64,000 nucleotides of DNA from Bacteroidota bacterium (GTDB taxonomy: Bacteria > Bacteroidota > Bacteroidia > AKYH767-A > OLB10): the NCBI GenBank assembly GCA_019136655.1, contig JAGVTU010000024.1, forward strand, positions 191,553 through 255,552, given 5' to 3'. Under the pieces are notes generated by a model, which saw only the letters and a program-made list of their open reading frames with translations, was not told the origin of the DNA and searched no databases. Both the position numbers and the translations under genes were made by a program. This document shows positions 8,512-16,902 of this stretch, piece after piece. Every line of letters starts with the position of its first letter. The first letter of the stretch is position 1.

Positions 8512-9690
8512 TTAATTGTTCAGGCCGTTCAGTATTATTTCACATGAATGTTGAATGATGTCGTCAGGAATATTGAGTGGAGGTGCTATGCGCATACTCT
8601 GTGGAGCAAACAAAAACCAGTCGGTAAAAACTCCTTCCTTTACAAAAGCATCAATATTTTTTTTGCATGATTGAGCGGTATCAAATTCAACGGCAAGGAG
8701 CAGTCCTTTTCCCGAAATGGAAAGAATTTTCTCATGTTGAAGCATTTTTCGGAAAAGTTTTTCTTTCTCTTTGGCCTTCAGATAAATTTTGCTTTCAGCA
8801 ATTTCTTTTAAAGAAGCATAAGCTGCGGCACAACTCACCGGATGTCCGCCAAAAGTTGTGAGGTGACCGAGAACAGGATTTTTGGTCAGGACACTCATTA
8901 TTTCTTTGGAAGAAACAAATGCACCTAAAGGCATTCCTCCACCAAGTGCTTTGCCCAGAATAATTACATCAGGTTGTATGGCATATTCTTCAAAGGCAAA
9001 TAAACTTCCTGTGCGTCCGATTCCTGTCTGACATTCATCAATAATAAGAAGAGCACCGGTTTCTCTGCAACGTTTTGCAACAGACTGCACCAGCTCCTGC
9101 GGCAACACCTTGCATCCCTCCTCACCTTTTACAAGTTCCAAAATCACACAAGCTGTCTGAGGTGATATTAAGTTCAAATCCGGCTTTTGTCTGTCAATAA
9201 ATTTTATCCCCGGAAGAAGTGGTCTGAAAGCCGAGGTAAAATACTCATCACTCATAAGACTCAAAGCTCCCTGTGTGCTGCCATGATATGCATTCTTAAA
9301 TGCAATTATCTCATTTCTTCCCGTAAAGCGTTTTGCAAGTTTCATGGCACCTTCCACAGCTTCGGCTCCGGAATTTACGAAGTAGGTACAGTTCAACTGA
9401 GGTGGCAATAACTCATCAAGCAGTTTTGCCAGTTGCGTTTGCGGACTTTCTATCAGCTCGCCATAAACCATAATGTGCATGTATTTATCGAGTTGATTTT
9501 TTATGGCTTCCTTCACCAAAGGATGGTTATGTCCCAGATTGCAAACCGATATCCCTGAAATTAAATCAATATATTTTTTCCCGTCACTGTCATATAAAAA
9601 ACAACCCTCCGCTTTTTCTATATGCAAAGCAAGCGGGCTGGGGCTGGTTTGCGCAACATGCTGAAGAAATAGTTGACGTTGGCTTATCAT
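8512..9690 (-). CDS. Class III PLP aminotransferase
   Basis: A 392-residue fold-type I aminotransferase of the acetylornithine/ornithine/4-aminobutyrate group. It has the glycine/aromatic cofactor region YFVNSGAEAVEGAMKLA, the PLP aspartate in LLIIDECQTGIGRTG, and the Schiff-base lysine in VIILGKALGGGMPLGAF. I take MISQRQLFLQHVAQ at 9690 as the start: it matches close homologues as I know them, and it leaves one base after the stop of the upstream phosphatase gene, whereas a longer frame would overlap it by about 77 bp. This tight coupling implies co-transcription with the phosphatase. The amino donor is not determinable. Confidence 0.88.
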   Translation of the reverse strand: MISQRQLFLQHVAQTSPSPLALHIEKAEGCFLYDSDGKKYIDLISGISVCNLGHNHPLVKEAIKNQLDKYMHIMVYGELIESPQTQLAKLLDELLPPQLNCTYFVNSGAEAVEGAMKLAKRFTGRNEIIAFKNAYHGSTQGALSLMSDEYFTSAFRPLLPGIKFIDRQKPDLNLISPQTACVILELVKGEEGCKVLPQELVQSVAKRCRETGALLIIDECQTGIGRTGSLFAFEEYAIQPDVIILGKALGGGMPLGAFVSSKEIMSVLTKNPVLGHLTTFGGHPVSCAAAYASLKEIAESKIYLKAKEKEKLFRKMLQHEKILSISGKGLLLAVEFDTAQSCKKNIDAFVKEGVFTDWFLFAPQSMRIAPPLNIPDDIIQHSCEIILNGLNN

Positions 9691-9691
9691 A

Positions 9692-10486
9692 TTAGTGGTT
9701 GAAACATTTTTTGATGACTTCCATAAACTCATTATAAACCGAGAAATTGGTAGCAACCAATTCGGCACCGAATAAAAAATTATTCTGCCCTGAAAAATCA
9801 GACACCCTACCTCCTGCTTCCTTTACCAGCAAAGCCCCTCCTGCCACATCCCATGCATTGAGTCCGTACTCGAAGAAACCATCCAATCGTCCACATGCTG
9901 TGTAAGCAAGGTCGGCTGCTGCTGAGCCCAACCTTCTTATTCCTCTGGTATTTCGCATGCAATAATCAAACACTTTCATGTATTCTTCCATATGTGAGTA
10001 ATCAGTGTAAGGGAAACCGGTAGCAAGCAAGGTATGCTGCAACGAAGGTGTAGAAGTAACAGCAATGCGTTTGCCATTCATATAAGCTCCTCCTTTATGC
10101 CATCCGTAAAAACATTCGTTGAAATTAATTTCAAGTACCACACCTATCTCTAATTTCTCAGCTGACATAAGTGCAATGCTTACGCAATAACAAGGAAGCC
10201 CATGAATGAAATTAGTAGTGCCATCCAATGGGTCAATAATCCAGTTATACTCTTTATCACTTCTTGCTACGGTTGATTCTTCAGTAATAAACCCTGCCTC
10301 AGGGAAAATTTTTCCGAGTCTGTCAACAAGAATTTTTTCAGAAGTTTTATCTACGTAACTCACCAGGTCATGCAATCCTTTATGTTCAACTTTTGATTTG
10401 TCGAACGTCAAACTTTCTTTTCTGATAAAATCAGAGGCTTCCTGTGCTGCTTCGCAGGTTTGCTTTGTAATAAGTCCGAAATTCAT
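9692..10486 (-). CDS. Inositol monophosphatase family protein (SuhB-like)
   Basis: A 264-residue metal-dependent, Li-sensitive-type phosphatase. Metal ligands are visible in ITEES (E69/E70), the first signature WIIDPLDGTTNFIHG (D85, D88) and the second signature WDVAGGALLVKEAGG. It would hydrolyse inositol-1-phosphate or a related sugar phosphate such as a nucleotide-pathway intermediate. It is the upstream partner of the class III aminotransferase, whose start is one base past its stop. The length is normal for the family. Confidence 0.9.
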   Translation of the reverse strand: MNFGLITKQTCEAAQEASDFIRKESLTFDKSKVEHKGLHDLVSYVDKTSEKILVDRLGKIFPEAGFITEESTVARSDKEYNWIIDPLDGTTNFIHGLPCYCVSIALMSAEKLEIGVVLEINFNECFYGWHKGGAYMNGKRIAVTSTPSLQHTLLATGFPYTDYSHMEEYMKVFDYCMRNTRGIRRLGSAAADLAYTACGRLDGFFEYGLNAWDVAGGALLVKEAGGRVSDFSGQNNFLFGAELVATNFSVYNEFMEVIKKCFNH

Positions 10487-10587
10487 TTCTCAACTTAAAT
10501 ATGTTTACAAAAGAAAAGAAAATATGCTCTCAAATAACTAAGGTGATACAACATTATTGCACTGATGCTGAAATGAAATTGTGCAGA

Positions 10588-12954
10588 TTAAAAAATTTCA
10601 ATTCTTTTGAAAGCGGAAGAAGCACTGATGGTCAGCGTTTTCTCACGCAATCTTTTGGGCAATGCTATTTCCATATTATCCACTTTAACTTTATGTGGGC
10701 GGAAAGGTAATCCATGAATAACTATTCTGTATTCGGGATTAGCCGATTTAAAATTACCATACGTATCGCAAATAATTCTCATTTGTCTGCGATTTCCGAA
10801 GACAGTAAATTTTTTAACCGAAAAATTGCCTTTGCGATAAGTATAATTTTCGCCATCGTCCTCGTAATAATGACTTACTTTTCTGTTTACCGAATAATAT
10901 ACATGCAGTGTAATCTGAGCTGATTTATTTTCGCCCGTATGTTGCATTACCGGTTGATGTGGAATTACTGAACCTTCTCTTACAAAGAATGGAAATCTGT
11001 CGAGAGGAGCTTCAATTTCATACTCATGTCCACCTCTGTAATTTTTATCGTTCCAGTAATAATACCAGTTACCTTCAGGTAAATATACCAACCGCTCACT
11101 TGAAGCACTTTGATTTATGGGACAAATAAGTAAATGATCACCAAAACCAAACTCATCCATTCGCATGTGTGTTTCTACATCGTCCTGCGCCATAAAAACA
11201 AGAGGTTTAATCATGGGCGTACCTTTGCTGATATATTGCCAGAAGGTTGTATAGATGTAAGGTAACAACTGATAACGCAATTCAATAGCTTTACGAATGA
11301 GTGCTTCATAAGCAGCGCCAAATGCCCAGGGTTCTTTATCGCCCTGGTCGCTGCTGGAGTGACCTCTGAAAAAAGGATGGAATACGGCCATCTGAATGTA
11401 ACGCACAAACAATTCGCCATCAGGCTCACCGATAAAACCTCCGATGTCGGTTCCGCAAAAAGATATTCCTGAAATACTCAGTCGCTGGCATTGCATATTG
11501 GCAACCCAGATATGTTCCCATGAAGCAACATTGTCGCCCGTCCACACAGCAGCATAGCGCTGCACTCCTGAAAAACCTGAACGCGTAAGTACAAATGGTC
11601 TTATGTCGGGGTTGAAATGTTTTATTCCTTCATAGGTTGCACGTGCCATCTGCATTCCATAAACGTTGTGAGCCATCCGGTGGCTTACATTTAATCCATC
11701 GTAGCTATGTCTCACATCATCAGGAAATGTACCCATCTCAAAAACTGCAGGCTCATTCATATCATTCCAAACACCGCTTACCCCTTGCGCCATGAGTTCT
11801 TTATACAGTCCGCTCCACCACTTGCGCACATCAGGATTTGTAAAGTCAGGAAAATAACAATCGCCCGGCCACACTTTTCCTTCCATATAATCGCCATCCT
11901 GTCTGCGGCAGAAATAATCATTCTCCAATGCCTGACGGAAAACCCAATAGTCTTTATCTTTTTTTATTCCAGGGTCAATGATGACAATAATTCTGAAACC
12001 ATGTTCACGCAACTGACTGATCATTCGTTTAGGGTCAGGAAAACGCTCTTCGTCCCAGGTGAAACATCTGAAACCTTTCATGTAATCTATATCGAGGTGG
12101 ATGACATCACAAGGGATAGCTTTACTGCGAAAATCCCCAGCCAGTTCCCACACTTTAGATTCGGGATAATAGCTCCACTTGCTCTGATGGTATCCTAATG
12201 CCCATTTGGGAGGCAGCTCCGGCAGACCTGTGAGTTTGCAATATTCCTCTGCTACTCCGAGTAATGTAGGCGCGTAAACAAAATAATAACACATCTGTCC
12301 GCCTTCGGCCCAGAAGCTTGCACTTGTAGCGTCCTCTTTACCAAAATCAAAAAAAGTCTGAAAGCTGTTGTCAAAGAAAATTCCATAGCACAGGTTATTG
12401 TGCAACCCGTAGTAAAAGGGAATATTTCGATAAAGTGGGTCTTGCTCTTTGGCAAACCCGTAGGTATCGGTACCCCAGTTAAGAAAACGTTTACCTCTGA
12501 TGTTTTGAGAAGTAGCTTTATCGCCAAGTCCGAAAAAATTTTCGTTATTTTGAATTTGTTTGGTGCAATATACATAATTGCCACCAAAGCCCGGATTAGG
12601 TTCCCAGTGAAAACCTCCTGCATCAACATTCAGCAAATCGCCATTATGATTGAAAAGTGAAACGGTAAGTTTGTTTTTATCAATATGACAGTTTACCTCC
12701 TGAGTTGAAATACGAATTTGAGTTTCGCTTTCTGTCCATTCGGTAATGACGGCATTGCTTTTCAACTCAGGATTAACAGCATAGGAAAAATCTTTTGCAA
12801 AAAAATCAACTGCATAGCGAAATCGGATAATGCGATCCGTAAGTACAATAATTTCGAGTGCGCTATTGGTGGTTTCAATCAAAAACTTGTTTTCGGTACG
12901 TGAGACACGTAAAAACTGATCAGGATAATTTTTTTTGTTTACATTAACTTCCAT
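10588..12954 (-). CDS. Glycoside hydrolase family 31 alpha-glucosidase
   Basis: A 788-residue GH31 enzyme with the family order: N-terminal beta-sandwich, (beta/alpha)8 barrel, two C-terminal beta domains. The catalytic nucleophile is D398 in GVWNDMNEPAVF and the acid/base is D474 in VWTGDNVASWEH. The barrel also has the active-site HLDIDYMKGFRCFTWD and the downstream HSSSDQGDKEPW. It should release alpha-linked glucose from oligosaccharides. No signal peptide is visible, so it is probably cytoplasmic and acts on imported glucans or glycogen-like polymers. It lies 101 bp upstream of the phosphatase gene on the same strand. Confidence 0.93.
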   Translation of the reverse strand: MEVNVNKKNYPDQFLRVSRTENKFLIETTNSALEIIVLTDRIIRFRYAVDFFAKDFSYAVNPELKSNAVITEWTESETQIRISTQEVNCHIDKNKLTVSLFNHNGDLLNVDAGGFHWEPNPGFGGNYVYCTKQIQNNENFFGLGDKATSQNIRGKRFLNWGTDTYGFAKEQDPLYRNIPFYYGLHNNLCYGIFFDNSFQTFFDFGKEDATSASFWAEGGQMCYYFVYAPTLLGVAEEYCKLTGLPELPPKWALGYHQSKWSYYPESKVWELAGDFRSKAIPCDVIHLDIDYMKGFRCFTWDEERFPDPKRMISQLREHGFRIIVIIDPGIKKDKDYWVFRQALENDYFCRRQDGDYMEGKVWPGDCYFPDFTNPDVRKWWSGLYKELMAQGVSGVWNDMNEPAVFEMGTFPDDVRHSYDGLNVSHRMAHNVYGMQMARATYEGIKHFNPDIRPFVLTRSGFSGVQRYAAVWTGDNVASWEHIWVANMQCQRLSISGISFCGTDIGGFIGEPDGELFVRYIQMAVFHPFFRGHSSSDQGDKEPWAFGAAYEALIRKAIELRYQLLPYIYTTFWQYISKGTPMIKPLVFMAQDDVETHMRMDEFGFGDHLLICPINQSASSERLVYLPEGNWYYYWNDKNYRGGHEYEIEAPLDRFPFFVREGSVIPHQPVMQHTGENKSAQITLHVYYSVNRKVSHYYEDDGENYTYRKGNFSVKKFTVFGNRRQMRIICDTYGNFKSANPEYRIVIHGLPFRPHKVKVDNMEIALPKRLREKTLTISASSAFKRIEIF

Positions 12955-13212
12955 AAATCGTCCGCCTGAATTTTAATCGTATAGTGTGATTGCAAATAAA
13001 AAGAAATAAAGCCTTCTTACGCAAAGCGGGATGGAATAGTTTTCAAATAAGTTGATTTAAAAACGGAAATTATATATCCCTCCAAAACATTACGATAACT
13101 ATCATGATGAGTAAATTCAAGAAGGTGGCCGGTTGCTGTGGGTAGGTTGCAGTATTCAAATTTTGAAAATTATCGGGATGCGACAGGAAGTGTTGTCTTT
13201 CTTTTTTCTTAC

Positions 13213-13238
13213 GTTCTTTTGTCTTGATACAAAAGAAC
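13213..13238. repeat. Palindromic repeat (GTTCTTTTGT / ACAAAAGAAC)
   Basis: A perfect 10-bp inverted repeat with a 6-base loop CTTGAT, followed by AACCAAAAAATCAAG. The same sequence style recurs as interspersed repeats in many Bacteroidota genomes, to my knowledge. In this window it appears once. Confidence 0.55.
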
Positions 13239-13273
13239 CAAAAAATCAAGCCTGTTGGAGACCTCACCCCCGA

Positions 13274-13294
13274 CCCCTCTCCGAAGGAGAGGGG
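13274..13294. repeat. GC-rich palindromic repeat (CCCCTCTCC-GAA-GGAGAGGGG)
   Basis: A perfect 9-bp inverted repeat with the 3-base loop GAA, preceded by ACCTCACCCCCGA. It is typical of short interspersed hairpin repeats in this phylum, and a stem this stable could also stop transcription. Confidence 0.6.
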
Positions 13295-13484
13295 AGTGAC
13301 AGATTCTTCAATTGAGAAGTGCGCTCCGGATTGCTAACCTACCCTGCCCCTTTGAAATGTGCTGCTATTTCTTTACGCTTATTTTCCAAAGGGCGGGGAC
13401 TCACTGTCGTGAGTTTGGGTTGATGTTATGTTTTCTGACATTTCAACCCAGCAGGAACTCCGTAACCACGAGGCAGGCTCGCGG

Positions 13485-14231
13485 TTACTTCGTAACCTGC
13501 CGGGATGAAATAGAATTTATTTTTTTAATGATAGGTTGGCACAAGTCAAATAAGACTTGCGCCAGAGGGTTAAACCTTTCTATATGGCAGTTTTGTTGTG
13601 GGCTTGCTTTGGGTATTTTACTCCAGCTTATATCATTATTTTCTAACCACAATTGAAATTGTTTAGAGATGAATTCCGGGCCGTTATCGCAACGAATGGC
13701 CTTAGGTTTACCATATATCTCAATGGCCGTTGTCAGATACTCTATCACTCGTATAGCCGGAATAGAATAGGCTAAAAACATGCCTTTGCATTGCCTGTTA
13801 TAAGGGTCAATAATATTCAAAGAGCGTATCCTCCGTCCATTATACAGTGTGTCTTGCATAAAATCTATAGCCCATTCTTCATTGGCTTGCAGGGGTACAT
13901 AAGCTGCATTGGATGGGTTTTGAATTCTTTTTCTTTTCATACGTTTACTTAATGCAAATCCACTTTGTTTATACACTCTTCTTATTTTATATTTGCTGTA
14001 CTGTGCATTTTCTTTTTGAACAAGCGTAATCACTTTTTTACGCCCTTTTTTACTCTTCCCTATCACTTTTATAATTAATGCCTTAACAGGCTCGTCTTTT
14101 AAGGGCATCTGTTTTTGATAGTAGTGTCTTCCTCTGGAACAATGAAGTAGTTTACACGCCCGCGAATGCGTAATGCTGAAGTTTGATTTTACATAGTTTA
14201 CGCATTGTTCCTTATCCGCAGACGTTACCAC
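13485..14231 (-). pseudogene. IS3-family transposase OrfB, C-terminally truncated
   Basis: A 248-codon frame with the retroviral-integrase-like DDE core: first Asp in EWAIDFMQD, second in IRCDNGPEF, Glu in HIERFN, with exactly 35 residues between the second Asp and the Glu as in IS3 transposases. An N-terminal HTH_21-like part precedes it. After IERFN family members continue with a conserved YN..RPHSSL-type end; here the frame instead reads NPLAQVLFDLCQ through the hairpin repeat and stops. The start shown is a GTG in the -1 frame of orfA; the protein is normally made by frameshifting. Probably inactive. Confidence 0.8.
13510..13569 (-). repeat. Hairpin repeat, copy C (inverted relative to A and B)
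   Basis: Read on the minus strand it begins CCCTCTGGCGCAAGTC, loop TTATTT, then GACTTGTGCC. The first 32 bp differ from copy A at one base. After a diverged 6-base stretch a second homologous block (TCATT, A-run, TAAATT) follows. It is inside the 3' part of the IS3 orfB frame and encodes that frame's aberrant C-terminus. Confidence 0.75.
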
Positions 14232-14491
14232 TTTTTTGAGTTCACATCTTTTAATATCTGGACATCTAATGTCAAATCGGCAACAGCGCGTTTTAACCTG
14301 CTATTCTCTTGCTCCAACTCCCTAACTCTGCGAAGCTCCTTTACACTCATGCCTTCATACTTCTTCTTCCAGTTATGAAATGTTTGATCGGATATGCCAT
14401 GCTTACGGCATATCTCCATAACCTTTAAGCCTTGTTCCTGCTCTTTTAAAATGGCAATAATTTGCTCTTCACTAAATTTTGATCTTTTCAT
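14225..14491 (-). CDS. IS3-family transposase OrfA (helix-turn-helix)
   Basis: An 88-residue DNA-binding protein that opens MKRSKFSEEQIIAILKEQ with a helix-turn-helix of the HTH_Tnp_1 type (VMEICRKHGISDQTFHNWKK). A leucine-zipper-like segment, LEQENSRLKRAVADLTLDVQ, should mediate oligomerisation. It overlaps orfB by 7 bp. Its end contains the slippery heptamer that allows an OrfAB fusion. The protein itself looks intact. Confidence 0.88.
   Translation of the reverse strand: MKRSKFSEEQIIAILKEQEQGLKVMEICRKHGISDQTFHNWKKKYEGMSVKELRRVRELEQENSRLKRAVADLTLDVQILKDVNSKKW
14231..14237 (-). promoter_or_regulatory. Programmed -1 frameshift site A_AAA_AAG
   Basis: On the minus strand the end of orfA reads tcA AAA AAG tgg taa in the zero frame, an exact X_XXY_YYZ heptamer. 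Slipping back one base enters orfB directly (AAA AAA GTG GTA). This is the classical IS3 mechanism for making the OrfAB transposase. Confidence 0.75.
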
Positions 14492-14684
14492 TTTTTATTG
14501 ATTTTTTTTTGAAAGTTAATACTTTTTATCCATTTTTAACTTGTTCAAAAAAGTCAGCCACGTACCAGATTATGAAAGTACGGAAGGTTTTAAATTTTAA
14601 ATTTGATGATATCGTTGCGGGACTAAAATTGCCGAGATTTACCGCGATTGCGCTTTTGCATTAACTACAAATTGTTTTGTTGCA
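14492..14684. other. Non-coding 5' part of the IS element
   Basis: 193 bp between the OrfA start and hairpin copy A with no gene. On the minus strand it contains CTGACTTTTTTGAACAAG and an A/T-rich leader before the OrfA ATG, consistent with the promoter end of an IS3 element. The true terminal inverted repeat could be here or at the hairpin. Confidence 0.4.
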
Positions 14685-14778
14685 CCCTCTGGCGCAAGTC
14701 TTATTTGACTTTTGCCTTCTTGTCATTTAAAAAAGTAAATTATATGTAAGACCCAAGTTTGTCCCGATAGTTTTCGGG
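14685..14778 (+). repeat. Hairpin repeat, copy A (94 bp)
   Basis: It begins CCCTCTGGCGCAAGTC, has the stem-loop GGCGCAAGTC-TTATTT-GACTTTTGCC, and ends with a second small hairpin CCCGA-TAGTTT-TCGGG. It matches copy B (18830-18925) in direct orientation with three substitutions and a 2-bp indel in the loop. The first third matches copy C in inverse orientation. The 78 bp between it and the next gene (14779-14856) contain only a weak CCCTAT/ATAGGG inverted repeat. Confidence 0.85.
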
Positions 14779-14856
14779 TGGAGCTAACCTATCATTTAAT
14801 ATCACCCTATCGCGAATCTCGATAACAATAGGGATATGTGAGATGCAGTGCGTATA

Positions 14857-15450
14857 TTACATTTTCATTCCGATAGATAGACCAATAAAATGATAAGGAA
14901 TATTGTAACCTATTGCTATTTTCGGTTCATTCGGATTTATAATTCTACTATATGATGAACGCATGTTTTGCATTTTATAATACAGTCCGATTGCGATTGC
15001 GAAGTCTTTTGGCAAATTGAACTGAAAACCGCTTCCTCCCTTGAAATAATAACTACCTTTTTCTACTCCATCATATTCGGTCTTGCCTTTATTCCCAAAT
15101 GCGTATCCACTCGACAATTCAAAATATGGAATATGTTTTTTTTTAGTGAATCCGATTTTATATAAAATACCTAATGGAAATAATAAAGACCCTTTCCATT
15201 TATCAACTCCCAGTAGTAATCCAATTTGATGTTTCTTTATTTGAATACCGTTTACGGTTTCAATATTAAATGTAAGCTCTTTGTTTTTAACAACATATTC
15301 ATAACCATTAAAATATAGAGAAGTGTAATTACCTACACCCATTGCAATACTTACCTTACTCTCATTAAAATAATGAATAGCAATTGTGTCTTGACCAAAG
15401 ACATTAAATACTTTTAAATATAGCACTATGGTGAATATAAAGGATTTCAT
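14857..15450 (-). CDS. Predicted outer-membrane beta-barrel protein, unknown function
   Basis: A 197-residue protein I cannot assign to a named family. MKSFIFTIVLYLKVFNVFG is a signal peptide. The rest alternates polar and aromatic or hydrophobic residues with repeated short strands (GVGNYTSLYFNGYEYVV, HIPYFELSSGYAFG) and ends in an aromatic/hydrophobic strand FIGLSIGMKM, as in small OmpA/OmpW-like barrels. It starts 2 bp after the GH16 stop on the same strand, so it is the distal gene of the SprB-GH16-barrel operon and probably serves the same surface process. Confidence 0.6.
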   Translation of the reverse strand: MKSFIFTIVLYLKVFNVFGQDTIAIHYFNESKVSIAMGVGNYTSLYFNGYEYVVKNKELTFNIETVNGIQIKKHQIGLLLGVDKWKGSLLFPLGILYKIGFTKKKHIPYFELSSGYAFGNKGKTEYDGVEKGSYYFKGGSGFQFNLPKDFAIAIGLYYKMQNMRSSYSRIINPNEPKIAIGYNIPYHFIGLSIGMKM

Positions 15451-15452
15451 TT

Positions 15453-16889
15453 TTAGTTTAAGATTATTTTGTCTGTTATAGAATCACTTCCGAAAATGCC
15501 TTTTAGGAAATATACTCCTTTGGGTAAAGGGGAAATATCAATATCAAGTTTTTTATCTTTAATGTTTTCTTTGGAATACACTTTTTCACCCAGTGAATTA
15601 ATAAGTTCAATAGCAATTATTTTGTCCGTATATCCAACAAACTCAATAGAGATTTTCCCATCTGTTGGGTTAGGATAAATTTTAGTATAAAGTATCGGTG
15701 GATTATTTTCTACTGATTCAGCTTCTCTTCTTTCACTTGAATTACTTAAAGAATCCTGTTCTACTTCTGATAGAATATGTAAAGTAGAAGCAGCAGCTTC
15801 ACTTGAATCAAGTGCAAATTGTATTTGTGGAACAGGACAGTTAACTATTTTAGCACTAAAGTTACTACCTGCATCGGCTATGAACCCTGGCAAAAGTTCA
15901 ATGTAATCTGTTGCAATTAAATGTAGATTTTGCTCGTTTTGAACAACTGCATTGCAGTTTGTTCCACCCATTGTAATTTGACTTCCTGTAATCCCGGTAG
16001 GATCAGTAGAGGTTTGATTATAATTGCAGATAGTTATTACTTGTTGACAGTCAAGCCGTGTCCATACACGAATAAAATCAATTTCAAAATACGAAGTAGT
16101 GGGGGTATTAGCATTAGTTCCTGGACAAAAAGTCGCGGGGCAGCTATTAGCTACAGCCATATTCGCAATGATATTTGCCTGATAATTTAAGTTGCCAAGC
16201 CAAATAGCAAACTCACTTCCATTGAGATACCAGAAACTAAAATTTGGTCCCCATTCACCCATTATATCATTAAAGCCATCAGAAAAGTTGCCATTTGCAG
16301 TAGCCCAGCCTCCGAAGTTGTTACAATCATTACTCGGACAATGCACATCAATATGTATTTTATTTGGTGTTTCCCCTTTATATTCAAATATGTCAAATTC
16401 TTCGTTTGGATTGCCACCATAGAGCCAGTAAGCAGGCCAAAGCCCACTACCAACAGGTGGCTTGAAACGAATTTCAAAGAGTCCATATTTGAATTTTTGC
16501 TTTGAAAAAATCATTCCTGATGTCCATGGGAAATATCTATTATTGGGTTGACCATCACTTAAAATATCACTCCCACTATGCCATGGTTCAACAGTATAAT
16601 ATCCAGGCTCATATTTTGTTATTAGTTTTAAAATACCATTGTCAAAAGAAATGTTATCAATTCCAGGTTTATAGTATTGTTGTTCTTGATTTCCTATCAA
16701 AGACCTCCCCCAAGGATAACCATCATCCCATTTAGAATAATCCAGTTGAGTACCATTAAATTCATCCCCACCTGAGTATGCCCAACGTATGATTGAACCA
16801 TCTATTAGTTGCCAAATGGTTTCAGGTTGGGCTGAAACCTTACTATGAATAGCAATTATGCAAACAAATATTATAATTGTTTTTTTCAT
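15453..16889 (-). CDS. Secreted GH16 beta-glucanase with T9SS type A sorting domain
   Basis: A 478-residue exported glycoside hydrolase. Order: signal peptide (1-20), GH16 jelly roll (about 25-280), a small beta domain with IELLPGFIADAGSNF like the '3-coathanger stack' domain (about 285-360), a Ser/Glu linker, and a C-terminal sorting domain with YPNPTDGKISIEF (about 400-478). The catalytic motif is EFDIFE: nucleophile E164, assisting D166, acid/base E169. It should cleave beta-1,3 or mixed beta-glucans such as laminarin at or outside the cell surface, exported by type IX secretion. It is the middle gene of an apparent three-gene operon. Confidence 0.88.
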   Translation of the reverse strand: MKKTIIIFVCIIAIHSKVSAQPETIWQLIDGSIIRWAYSGGDEFNGTQLDYSKWDDGYPWGRSLIGNQEQQYYKPGIDNISFDNGILKLITKYEPGYYTVEPWHSGSDILSDGQPNNRYFPWTSGMIFSKQKFKYGLFEIRFKPPVGSGLWPAYWLYGGNPNEEFDIFEYKGETPNKIHIDVHCPSNDCNNFGGWATANGNFSDGFNDIMGEWGPNFSFWYLNGSEFAIWLGNLNYQANIIANMAVANSCPATFCPGTNANTPTTSYFEIDFIRVWTRLDCQQVITICNYNQTSTDPTGITGSQITMGGTNCNAVVQNEQNLHLIATDYIELLPGFIADAGSNFSAKIVNCPVPQIQFALDSSEAAASTLHILSEVEQDSLSNSSERREAESVENNPPILYTKIYPNPTDGKISIEFVGYTDKIIAIELINSLGEKVYSKENIKDKKLDIDISPLPKGVYFLKGIFGSDSITDKIILN

Positions 16890-16902
16890 TTATGATTATA
16901 GT

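Larger units (their letters stand above)
12955..13484. other. Non-coding, hairpin-rich junction region
   Basis: There is no supportable gene in these 530 bp. From the GH31 start the DNA is plain AT-rich until about 13,190, then a series of inverted repeats follows: 13213-13238, 13274-13294, GGGTTGA/TCAACCC arms near 13,417-13,449, and a GTTAC-TTC-GTAAC hairpin near 13,478-13,490. GC content rises sharply relative to the neighbours. This is the boundary between core genes and the accessory island. Confidence 0.6.
13485..14716 (-). mobile_element. IS3-family insertion sequence, 3' end of transposase replaced
   Basis: The element carries overlapping orfA (14225-14491) and orfB (13485-14231) with a -1 frameshift heptamer, the standard IS3 arrangement. 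The DDE triad is complete but the last 40-45 residues of the usual OrfB are missing. Instead the frame runs into a hairpin repeat (13510-13569) that also occurs in inverted orientation on the other side (14685-14778). The outer boundaries are uncertain: the inverted hairpins may be its termini, giving about 1.2 kb, or may be later insertions or host repeats. No clear target duplication is visible. Confidence 0.75.

Noticed and set aside
13312-13656. Plus-strand 114-codon frame over the IS end
   Set aside because: It crosses hairpin repeats and the antisense of orfB, with no recognisable domain or start signal.
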